From: an uncultured Eubacteriales bacterium
GTDB lineage: Bacteria; Bacillota; Clostridia; Oscillospirales; Oscillospiraceae
DNA length: 48,277 nt
Direction of reading: 5' to 3'
NCBI GenBank assembly: GCA_958402445.1
Contig: CATXTO010000014.1
Span: 1 to 48,277 of the forward strand
The notes under the pieces were generated by a model. It did no database searches. It was not told the DNA's origin and worked only from the letters and a program-made list of their open reading frames with translations. Below, piece after piece: positions 16,017 to 24,285 of this stretch (position 1 is the stretch's first letter; every line of letters begins with the position of its first letter). The translations under genes and the position numbers were made by a program.

Positions 16017-17141
16017 TCACCTTTCCCCATCCTGCGACAGACTTCGACCAAAAGATTTGCCGATTAAAAGCGAACGCTGTCGCTCCATAAGCAGATTGAC
16101 GGATTCCTTGTCCACGGTGTAATACACCCGGTTGCCATCCACGGTACAGCACACCAGCCGGGCCGCCAACATTTTACTCATGTGATGGTGAATGGTATTG
16201 CGGGACAGGCCGAATTTGGCGGAGAGCTCCTGGCCATAGGCCTTTCGGTCCCGCAGGTAACACAGAATATCAAACCGAGTCCGATCTCCCAGCAGCTTGA
16301 TCGCCCGATATACCTCATATTCCGGCCCGCTGGCGGCAGACAGTAGCGCTTGCAGCGTCCCCCGGTAGATGCCGCAGTATAGCTGCACCGTTCCCTCTCC
16401 ATCTGGGGGTCCCAAGGACAAATTTGTATCCAGGCCGAACAGAAACGGATGAATTTGATACGGAAGATCCGGCCGGCTGCTCAAGGCGGAGGTTTTGGAA
16501 AGAAAGTTTTCCAGCCCCGTTTTCCGCAGCTCTGCAGAAAAATCTTCACAAATGCGCTCCAGCGTCCCTTGTTCCAGCGCCAACGCCTCCAAGGTCAGGC
16601 GCAAATAAACGGCAGCCTCCTCTAGAACTCGCTCTGCATGGTGGTATAGGTCCAAAATGGCCACCTTACTCTCCGCCGGGATGGAGAGCGCCAGAACCCG
16701 CGCGGTCAGTTCGTCTCCTGCCAGTTCCGCCCGGCCGGGCTGCTCATCCGCGACGCCCAAAGAGATTGCCAAATAATTCGCCAGACTCTCTGGGCTCAGA
16801 CTCCGCATCCGCTTTAGCAATTTGTCAAAATCTCCGTCGTAAAAAAAGGTCATCGGAAAAAACAGAAGGAAGGCAGGAGAGGCGGAGCCAATGGTGTTAT
16901 AGGAAAAACCAGGCAGGTTTCCAAACAGGGCCTGGAGCGCCTCCGGAGATATCGTGACCAGCTCTTCCAAGCGCTCCATCAATGCGGAGAAGGGCTGTAA
17001 TTGCCGGCGGAACGAATCCAGGTCCGTCACGCCCCGGCTGCGGAGCCGCTCCAAGATGTCCTCCGCAGTATGACCTGCGGCGCGGCGTCCCAGGTACGAC
17101 AGGGCCTCCAGTAAAAGATTGATTTGGGGAAAATATTCCAT
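16017..17141 (-). CDS. ArsR-type winged-helix regulator with large N-terminal domain
   Basis: A 374-residue cytoplasmic regulator. Residues about 1-260 are a helical domain without a motif I can name with certainty, resembling DUF5937-type N-termini. Residues about 280-355 are an ArsR/SmtB winged helix: YRAIKLLGDRTRFDILCYLR, then YGQELSAKFGLSRNTIHHHM and the wing VDGNRVYYTVD. No ArsR metal-binding ELCVCD motif is present, so a non-metal signal is likely. AGAGGTGG precedes the ATG. The promoter faces away from the giant protease gene, 270 bp apart, which makes that gene the first candidate target. This is inference from divergence only. Confidence 0.82.
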   Translation of the reverse strand: MEYFPQINLLLEALSYLGRRAAGHTAEDILERLRSRGVTDLDSFRRQLQPFSALMERLEELVTISPEALQALFGNLPGFSYNTIGSASPAFLLFFPMTFFYDGDFDKLLKRMRSLSPESLANYLAISLGVADEQPGRAELAGDELTARVLALSIPAESKVAILDLYHHAERVLEEAAVYLRLTLEALALEQGTLERICEDFSAELRKTGLENFLSKTSALSSRPDLPYQIHPFLFGLDTNLSLGPPDGEGTVQLYCGIYRGTLQALLSAASGPEYEVYRAIKLLGDRTRFDILCYLRDRKAYGQELSAKFGLSRNTIHHHMSKMLAARLVCCTVDGNRVYYTVDKESVNLLMERQRSLLIGKSFGRSLSQDGER

Positions 17142-17170
17142 GGACCCACCTCTTCTCAGACTTCTTTTTC

Positions 17171-17199
17171 AGTATGGCATATTCTCCCGGCGCTGTCAA
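17171..17199 (-). promoter_or_regulatory. Promoter of the ArsR-type regulator gene
   Basis: On the minus strand, TTGACA (17199-17194), a 17-bp spacer with TG extension and a weak CATACT -10 (17176-17171), 30 bp before the start. Confidence 0.55.
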
Positions 17200-17264
17200 G
17201 CCATTTTCTTTTCAGTCCTTTTTGGTGACTAGTGCTAATTTTCTGCGGTTTTTCTATTTACCTA

Positions 17265-17294
17265 TTGACAGGTTTCATAAACCAATGCTATAAT
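17265..17294 (+). promoter_or_regulatory. Consensus promoter of the giant S8 protease gene
   Basis: TTGACA (17265-17270), an 18-bp spacer and TATAAT (17289-17294) with TG extension. The leader to the ATG is about 110 nt, longer than for other genes here. Confidence 0.85.
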
Positions 17295-17310
17295 GGCCTC
17301 AAAGGAATGC

Positions 17311-17360
17311 CATATAGACATAGAACAAACGGAATACGTCTATATGTTCCTTCGTTTGTT
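17311..17360 (+). promoter_or_regulatory. Interlocked inverted repeats in the S8 protease leader
   Basis: Two perfect arm pairs interleave. CATATAGAC (17311-17319) pairs with GTCTATATG (17338-17346). AACAAACG (17324-17331), which lies inside that loop, pairs with CGTTTGTT (17353-17360). This order is the geometry of an H-type pseudoknot in RNA. Alternatively the first pair could be a DNA operator for the divergent regulator. The pairing is visible; any function is inference. Confidence 0.6.
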
Positions 17361-17411
17361 GTCTCTGAACAATTGACCCCCCCCAACAAAAGCAGAAAGG
17401 AAGGAAAATTT

Positions 17412-20400
17412 ATGAAACGGATTCTCTCTATGCTGCTCACACTGGCGCTTCTGGCCGGGCTCCTGCCCACCGCGCTGGCTGCAAACAGCACATCCAGCCC
17501 TTCCCCTCAGACGCTAAGTGCCGATGAAGTATCCGGCACGCCGCGCCTGGATGGGCTGGCCCCAACCGAGGAGGATGTCCAGAAGCCGGCTCCTGCTTAC
17601 GCGCCGGATGAGCTTGTCACGGTAATCGTGGAGCTGGAGGATGCGCCTTTGCTGGAAGGCTTCACTCCCAGCGATGATGGCCAGCTGGCAGGTCAGGCCG
17701 TTGCAGACTATCTTTCGTCTGACGCCGTCGTTGCGAAAGGCGAAGCCATGCTGCAGCAGCAGAACGCTCTGGTCAATCAGATTTCAGCCAAGACCAGGTC
17801 CGCCGGCCAGACCACCGTCGTGGCCCAGTGGAACAAGCTGCTCAACGGTATGGCCATCCAGGTCCCCTATGGCCAGCTGGAGACCATCCGTCAGATGGAC
17901 GGCGTGAAACGGGCCTATGTGGAGCATGTCTACGACCGCCCCGTCACCGAGTCCGGCAATATCTCGGACGGCGGATGGTACGGCTACAGCTATGATATGG
18001 TAGGGCTCCAGCAGGCCTGGGACGCGGGCTTTACTGGAAAAGGCATGCTGGTTGCGGTTGTGGACACCGGCCTGGACCTGAATTACACCGTCTGGGGCAA
18101 TTCGGCCAATCCGAACCAGGGTATCCGCCGGGTGCACGAGGCCTTCACCGACGATTCCTTCCGCAACGACCCCGCTTCTGCGGAGGACGGCTGGAATCTG
18201 CGCTATACGGATGAGACTCTGCGCCTGTTTTTGAATACGACACAACTCAACGCCACCACTGGAATAGATGGGAACAAAATCACCTATTCCAATAACGGAC
18301 TCTATAAAAATCAGAAGGTCCCCTATGCATGTGACTATGCCGACGGCGATATCAACGTACAGCCCGCCGAGAGCGACCACGGCACCCATGTATCTGGCAC
18401 CATCGCCGGGTACGCGGAGACCCCGGAGGGCGCCGTGACCTTCACAGGCGTTGCTCCGGATGCCCAGATTTTAATGATGAAGGTATTCCCGGACGCCAAT
18501 TCCGGCGCACCGGAGAGCGTCACCATCAACGCCTTGGAAGACGCCATGGCCCTGGGCGCAGACGTGGTAAACCTGAGCCTGGGTTCGGACAACGGCTACG
18601 CCAAAGACGATACGGCGCAGCATGATCTGTACGCGCGGATGGAAGAGGCCGGAATCGTTCTCATGACCTCCGCGGGCAACAGCGCCTTCTCTACCTCCGG
18701 CAGCAACTACAATGGCTATAACACTGCGGATAATCCAGAAATGAATATGATGTCCGCCCCCGCTGTGTATGCCTCTAACCTGGCGGTAGCCTCTATCGAC
18801 AATACGGTGTCCGTCCAAACGGTGTTTAAATGGACCGACGCCGAGGGAACTGAGCATAAGGCCGCTTTTTATGACCCCACCGGCATTGCGATGAAATACA
18901 AATTCCTTGGGAAGGCGCCGGTCCAAATTATCCCGGTGGACGGCTACGGCACCCAGCAGGATTACGCCAACGCCGGCTTTAACAACGGCTACAACGGCGG
19001 CAAAGACGGCATCGCCCTGGTCAAGCGGGGCGGCGGGCTCTCCTTTGCCGATAAGATCAACAACGCCATGTCCTTTGCCGGCGTTAATTCTCACGGCGAG
19101 AGCTACGGCATCATGGCCGTGCTGGTGTATGACGAGGACCCCAACGCCACGGAACTCATCAACATGAACGTAGAGGGCACCTCCCTCACCGCCGCGTTCG
19201 TCGGCGGCAAGGACGGAGCTGCCATCGTGGCTGCGATCCAGGCTGGCGCAACGGTGCGCATGGAAATTCAGGAAAAAGACGAGCTGATGAGCGCCGAACC
19301 GGTCATGTCCTCCTTCTCCTCCTGGGGCACAGGACCCAGTCTGGAGCTGAAGCCGGAGATCACGGCCCCTGGCGGCAACATCTGGTCCTCCATTATTGAT
19401 CAGACCTACCGTCCATCTGACCCGTCCGGCGCCTACGACGACTATGTGGGCACCTATGGTATGATGAGCGGCACCTCCATGGCCGCGCCCCACATGACCG
19501 GTCTTGCCACTCTGGTGGAGCAGTACGTCCGGGAAACATTGAACATCACGGCAAAAAATGCCGCCGGAGACCTGGTCAATCATCTCCTGGTGAGTACCGC
19601 CCTGCCGCAGTCCGATGACACCACCTATTACTCCCCCCGGCTGCAGGGCGCCGGCCTGGTCAACATCGCCTCCGCCCTCTCCACGCCTGCCTACATTTCT
19701 GTGAACGGGCAGAACGTGGGCAAGCTGGAGCTGAAAGACGACCCTGAAAAAACAGGAACATACGCGCTGAACTTTAACGTCCATAATCTGTCCAAGACGG
19801 CCCTTACCTATGAGGCCAAAGCTTTTGTGCTCCGGCCCAAGACCGACGTCTTCGAGAGCAAATGGGGCGAGCGGGACATTATGCTGGACAGCGACGTGCT
19901 GCTGAAAGAGGTTTCTCTGGGCACTGTCACGGTCCCGGCCCTGGGCAATGCCCAAGTGAAGCAAACCCTCCAGCTCACCACGGAAGAAAAGGCTGAACTG
20001 GACCAGCTTTTTGACAACGGCACCTATGTGGAAGGCTTCATCATTCTGACGGACGCCACGGAAAGCGGAAATCCCCAGATTGGCCTGCCCTTCCTGGGCT
20101 TCTACGGTGACTGGACCGCCGCCCCCATCTTCGACAGCGCCAACTGGTTTGACGCGGCAGAAGACGGCGAAAACTTCATGGACAACGAGTGCACTTGGGG
20201 CGTAAACGTGGTAGGCAGTTATGTCATCAACCCCTTTGACGGCTCTATCATCGACGTTTTGAATGTCGGACAAAACGTGTTTGACCCCACCTCCGGCAAC
20301 AACCAGCCGGTTTACCGGCCGGAGAACTTCACCATCTCTCCCAACGGCGACGGCTATTTCGACGCGATCGACGACTTTGTGCTTTACCAGCTGCGGGATT

Positions 20401-23400
20401 CCAAGGCGATGGTGGTAGAAGTCAAGAATAAGGAAACCGGCGAGCTATACTTCCGGGATTACGCGGCCTATCAGTTTAAGACCCTTTATAATGGCACGCT
20501 TGCCGCCGCCGTTCCCTCCAGCGTGTATTATTTCACCAACGATAAGTGGAACGGCACGGATCTAAACGGCAACATCCTGCCCAGCGGCACCCAATGCGTG
20601 ATGACCATCACCGCCTACGGCGACGGCGACTACGGCGAGCTGACCTGGAACGACGACGCGGGCCGCCTGGTCACCGATATGGAAGCCATTATCCCGGGGG
20701 AGAACGAGCCCACCTTTAACGGGCACCCCATGGACAAATCCGGCGACGTCATCTCCTTTGATATTATGGTGGATACGGTGGCGCCCAAGCTGGAAAACAA
20801 CGCCGTCACCATTTACGAGGAAAATGGCAGAACCTACATCAAGGGAACCATACACGACGAGGGCTCCATTGCCTCCGTGGAAATCCACCCGCTGGTGGCC
20901 CGGACCTATGCCGAGGGCTATGGCGACCCCAGCTACATTGAGTACGGCATCGACCAAAACAACCCCTTCTACTCGGAGAACATTTACGATGCCGACACCC
21001 AGACCTGGACCTTTGTGGCAGATGTGACGGAATACGCTCATGCCAATGAATCCTATCCCGGCGAAAACAATTACTATCAGTTCTCTTGGACCGGAAGCGT
21101 CTATGTGTCCATGGGCGACTACGGCATCAACGACCGGACCTACGCCGTAAAGGTGGATTCTACCGACGGCCTGGTGCTCTCCCAGACCTCGGCGCTGATG
21201 CGGCCGGGCGAAACGTTTGAGCTAAGCGTCAATGACAACACTGGCCTGAACGACTCGCAGCTCACCCGCACTTCCAGCAACCCTGAAGTGGCTACGGTAG
21301 ACGAGTTCGGACTGGTGACAGCCCTGGCGCCCGGCCAGACCTACGTTACCGTCTCCGCCAACGACGGCAGCTCCGCGATCTGTGTGGTTGCGGTAGAGGA
21401 ATATCCCACGGAGGTGGAGGACTTCAAGCTGTCGATTGAGTCCTTCCAGGGCCTCAAGCCCAATGGCTCCATTGTGGTGAAGGTGACAGATCTGAAGCCA
21501 GCCAATGTGGTCCTGACCTCCAAACGTTGGGTGGTCATGGAAGACGACGAGGAGCTGTACACCGGACTTGTGACGGTTGCCCAGCACGACGGCACCGGCT
21601 TGGTTGGCGAAATCTACTTGAATTACTCCTCCACCGGCGATCCCGATATCCATGTCCCCGGCGCCTCAGGTTCCCTCACTGTAACCTTGAACGGTGTCAG
21701 CCGAACCTGTACCTTTGACTGGGAGGACCTGTACACTGAGAGCACCCAGGACGACCTGATCTCCGGATTGAACTACGGGGAGCAAACGGTATATGTAAAC
21801 CAGGGGGAAACCGCGACCCTGTTTGCCAAATACAATGATACCTATGCCCACACTGTCAACGACGTGCTCCTGGTCAGCCAGAACGGCGACGACGTGGACA
21901 ACCACCTGATTCTGGACGGCCCGGATTTCTGTTCAGGCGCATCCTGGACTGGAACCCTGGTGAACAAGGAGGGCTACGCCCTGCCGGAGCAGGTGCGGGT
22001 CTTCTACCGCTACGACGGCGGCTATGAATATGAACTCACCAATAGCTGGCGCACTGAGTTTGAGTACGACAAGCAAACTGGGGTTGTCAACGTCTATAAC
22101 CTGCCCACCGGCGCCACCTCCAAGCTTATCATCAAAGCCGACGGTGTGGAAAGCCCCGGCGCGTCTGCTGGGACGCCCTCCGGCAACGTCTACGAGAGAC
22201 CGGAGCCGATCAATGGTCCCTTCCTGTGGGAGGTCACCAGCGGTAGCGGCACCCTGACCACGGCGGAAGGCGTCCAAATCAACGGCTCCGCCATGAACGT
22301 GGCATATTACGCGCCGAAGGAACCCGGCGTGAGCTATCTCAAGGCCACCACCAAGGACGGCGCGCATTCGGTGACTTTTGCTGTGATTTCCGAACCCGTG
22401 AAGGCGGACAGGATTGAGCTTGCAACGTCCAAGCTGACGCTGGAAATTGGGCAGACCGAGACCTTGGAGCCCACTCTCTCTCCCATTCCCACCCTGGAGC
22501 AGCATCAGGGGCTGATTTGGAAGTCCTTCAACCCCGAGGTCGCAACAGTGGATGAACACGGAAAGATCACCGCCGTCTCTCTGGGCTACGCTTATCTGCA
22601 GGTATGGTCCGCCGCCAATGAAAATGTCAGGAACTACTGCTTGGTAGAGGTGGTACCCGTCACCTGCCCAGACGATGAACATACGGAAGAAATTCGCAAT
22701 CAAAAGGACGCCACCTGCACGGATGACGGCTACACAGGCGATGTGTACTGCTCCGTCTGCGGCGAGCTTCTGAGGGAAGGCGAGGTAATTCCCGCCACAG
22801 GCCATACGGAGGAAGTGCGGGGCCGGGTAGAAGCCACCTGCACGGATGACGGCTACACAGGGGATGTATACTGCTCCGTCTGTGGAGAGCTTCTAAGAAA
22901 AGGTGAGGTAATTCCCGCCACAGGCCATCAGTGGGGCGAATGGACCGAGACCCAGGCGCCGGACTGCACCCACGCTGGCCGGGAGGAACGGACCTGCCCG
23001 GTGTGCGACGAGAAGGAAACCCGTCCCATCCCCGCCTTGGGCCATGATTATGAGGAAACCGTGGTGCCGCCCACCTGTACCGAGGAAGGCTATACCCAGC
23101 ATGTCTGCAAGCGCTGCGATTACACCTACCGGGACAATTTTGTTCCCGCTCTGGGCCATAAGTGGGGCGAGTGGACTGTGACCAAGGAGGCTAACTGCTT
23201 CCACGACGGCGAGGAAACCAGAACCTGCCCGGTCTGCCAGGAGACGGAGACCCGGGTGATCCCCGCCAGCAGCGAAGCCTGCCCATCCAAGAAATTTGCG
23301 GATGTGAATCCGGCTCTGTGGTACCACGAGGGTGTGGATTACGCGCTGCAATCCGGTCTGATGATCGGCACCAGCGAGACCACCTTCTCCCCCAACGGAC

Positions 23401-23849
23401 AACTGACCCGGGGCCAGCTGATGGTCATTCTGTACCGTCTGGCGGGCAGCCCCGAGATTAAAACGAACGCGCCGTTCACGGATGTTTCCAACGCATACTA
23501 CACCGACGCGGTGGCGTGGGCGTACGAAGCCGGCATTGCAAAGGGCGTAAGCGATACGAGATTTGCCCCCAATGCGGCAGTGAACCGGGAGCAGCTGGTA
23601 ACGTTCTTTGCGCGGTACACGGTATGGAGCGGCCATACCGTGGAGGCGGAAGGCGATCTGAGCGGCTATACGGATGCGGATCGAGTGAGCGCGTATGCGA
23701 AGGAGGCCATGGCCTGGGCTGTGGAAAGCGGCCTACTGGATGGCACTGGAAAGAACACCCTGTCTCCGCAGAACAACGCCACACGGGCGCAGGCCGCCAC
23801 GATTCTGCTGCGGTACTGCACGGTTCTGACGTTCGAATCCGCGGAGTAA
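17412..23849 (+). CDS. Giant secreted subtilisin (S8) with PA, Big2, Cys-rich and SLH domains
   Basis: A 2145-residue surface protease. It has a signal peptide (1-24, ending ALA-A) and an I9 propeptide at about 60-175. The S8 domain has D218 (VVDTG), H323 (DHGTHVSG), oxyanion N423 (AGNS) and S689 (GTSMAAPH), with a PA insert at about 500-620. An Fn3-like C5a-peptidase domain spans about 760-880, and a segment opening ISPNGDGYFDA lies near 975. Big2 Ig-like domains are at about 1255-1330 and 1665-1750. Five CxxC units of 38-41 residues (about 1752-1957) precede three SLH domains (about 1958-2140) for non-covalent wall attachment. The start is ATG 17412 with AAGGAAGG upstream. All catalytic residues are intact. 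Substrates are unknown; peptide scavenging or host-protein cleavage is plausible. Confidence 0.95.
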   Translation: MKRILSMLLTLALLAGLLPTALAANSTSSPSPQTLSADEVSGTPRLDGLAPTEEDVQKPAPAYAPDELVTVIVELEDAPLLEGFTPSDDGQLAGQAVADYLSSDAVVAKGEAMLQQQNALVNQISAKTRSAGQTTVVAQWNKLLNGMAIQVPYGQLETIRQMDGVKRAYVEHVYDRPVTESGNISDGGWYGYSYDMVGLQQAWDAGFTGKGMLVAVVDTGLDLNYTVWGNSANPNQGIRRVHEAFTDDSFRNDPASAEDGWNLRYTDETLRLFLNTTQLNATTGIDGNKITYSNNGLYKNQKVPYACDYADGDINVQPAESDHGTHVSGTIAGYAETPEGAVTFTGVAPDAQILMMKVFPDANSGAPESVTINALEDAMALGADVVNLSLGSDNGYAKDDTAQHDLYARMEEAGIVLMTSAGNSAFSTSGSNYNGYNTADNPEMNMMSAPAVYASNLAVASIDNTVSVQTVFKWTDAEGTEHKAAFYDPTGIAMKYKFLGKAPVQIIPVDGYGTQQDYANAGFNNGYNGGKDGIALVKRGGGLSFADKINNAMSFAGVNSHGESYGIMAVLVYDEDPNATELINMNVEGTSLTAAFVGGKDGAAIVAAIQAGATVRMEIQEKDELMSAEPVMSSFSSWGTGPSLELKPEITAPGGNIWSSIIDQTYRPSDPSGAYDDYVGTYGMMSGTSMAAPHMTGLATLVEQYVRETLNITAKNAAGDLVNHLLVSTALPQSDDTTYYSPRLQGAGLVNIASALSTPAYISVNGQNVGKLELKDDPEKTGTYALNFNVHNLSKTALTYEAKAFVLRPKTDVFESKWGERDIMLDSDVLLKEVSLGTVTVPALGNAQVKQTLQLTTEEKAELDQLFDNGTYVEGFIILTDATESGNPQIGLPFLGFYGDWTAAPIFDSANWFDAAEDGENFMDNECTWGVNVVGSYVINPFDGSIIDVLNVGQNVFDPTSGNNQPVYRPENFTISPNGDGYFDAIDDFVLYQLRDSKAMVVEVKNKETGELYFRDYAAYQFKTLYNGTLAAAVPSSVYYFTNDKWNGTDLNGNILPSGTQCVMTITAYGDGDYGELTWNDDAGRLVTDMEAIIPGENEPTFNGHPMDKSGDVISFDIMVDTVAPKLENNAVTIYEENGRTYIKGTIHDEGSIASVEIHPLVARTYAEGYGDPSYIEYGIDQNNPFYSENIYDADTQTWTFVADVTEYAHANESYPGENNYYQFSWTGSVYVSMGDYGINDRTYAVKVDSTDGLVLSQTSALMRPGETFELSVNDNTGLNDSQLTRTSSNPEVATVDEFGLVTALAPGQTYVTVSANDGSSAICVVAVEEYPTEVEDFKLSIESFQGLKPNGSIVVKVTDLKPANVVLTSKRWVVMEDDEELYTGLVTVAQHDGTGLVGEIYLNYSSTGDPDIHVPGASGSLTVTLNGVSRTCTFDWEDLYTESTQDDLISGLNYGEQTVYVNQGETATLFAKYNDTYAHTVNDVLLVSQNGDDVDNHLILDGPDFCSGASWTGTLVNKEGYALPEQVRVFYRYDGGYEYELTNSWRTEFEYDKQTGVVNVYNLPTGATSKLIIKADGVESPGASAGTPSGNVYERPEPINGPFLWEVTSGSGTLTTAEGVQINGSAMNVAYYAPKEPGVSYLKATTKDGAHSVTFAVISEPVKADRIELATSKLTLEIGQTETLEPTLSPIPTLEQHQGLIWKSFNPEVATVDEHGKITAVSLGYAYLQVWSAANENVRNYCLVEVVPVTCPDDEHTEEIRNQKDATCTDDGYTGDVYCSVCGELLREGEVIPATGHTEEVRGRVEATCTDDGYTGDVYCSVCGELLRKGEVIPATGHQWGEWTETQAPDCTHAGREERTCPVCDEKETRPIPALGHDYEETVVPPTCTEEGYTQHVCKRCDYTYRDNFVPALGHKWGEWTVTKEANCFHDGEETRTCPVCQETETRVIPASSEACPSKKFADVNPALWYHEGVDYALQSGLMIGTSETTFSPNGQLTRGQLMVILYRLAGSPEIKTNAPFTDVSNAYYTDAVAWAYEAGIAKGVSDTRFAPNAAVNREQLVTFFARYTVWSGHTVEAEGDLSGYTDADRVSAYAKEAMAWAVESGLLDGTGKNTLSPQNNATRAQAATILLRYCTVLTFESAE
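22680..22925 (+). repeat. Tandem 123-bp duplication inside the S8 protease gene
   Basis: Two adjacent 123-bp units (22680-22802 and 22803-22925) encode 41-residue CxxC modules that share CTDDGYTGDVYCSVCGELL and EGEVIPATGH-like ends. Their DNA is nearly identical over the second half. Three shorter, diverged modules follow to about 23280. Confidence 0.9.
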
Positions 23850-23886
23850 GAGAATTTCTAAAAAAGTTAGAGCAAGATCAAACAGC

Positions 23887-23921
23887 AACCCGCCGGGACC
23901 TTGGTCCCGGCGGGTTTTTTT
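23887..23921 (+). terminator. Strong intrinsic terminator of the S8 protease gene
   Basis: A 14-bp perfect stem (23887-23900 with 23903-23916, core CCCGCCGGGACC) runs into TTTTTTT. It lies 38 bp after the stop. Confidence 0.92.
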
Positions 23922-23954
23922 GATTTTATCTATTGGTGATACCACCAACAAAAT

Positions 23955-24041
23955 GTAGGAGCGGCCTGTCCTCCCGCGTAAATTGATAATTCCGGAGATT
24001 TCTTCTATAGGAGGTAGCGGGCGAGCACAGCTCACCCCTAC
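23955..24041. repeat. Dispersed palindromic repeat, degenerate long copy
   Basis: It begins GTAGGAGCGGCC and ends GGGCGAGC-ACA-GCTCACCCCTAC, matching the two-ended family with an internal spacer. The rest of the gap to 24285 holds no recognisable gene or promoter. Confidence 0.7.
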
Positions 24042-24285
24042 ACGGTACATACCGCTTCGGAGACCGTAGCGGAGGCAGGGAACCACCTTTGGCCGTTTCG
24101 CAGGCTTGTGCAAAATTTCCGCCTTGTCGGTCTCTGGAGAGAGCCTCTCTTGTGACTATCTTTGACACATAGAAGGATGCAGGCGCCGGACTGGACTTTT
24201 CGTCGCAGACGGGGTAGAATATGGACGTGCCCTGTAGTAAAAGCAGGCCCAAACGATTAAATTCTCCAAAGGTCCAGGTGACGCC

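Noticed and set aside
18471..20273. 600-codon minus-strand frame inside the S8 protease gene
   Set aside because: It is antisense to conserved catalytic domain sequence, shows biased composition expected of a GC-rich shadow, and has no binding site.
24042..24285. Possible small gene or leader before the second Wzy_C gene
   Set aside because: No frame has a binding site, composition shows no coding signal, and no promoter of usable quality was found.
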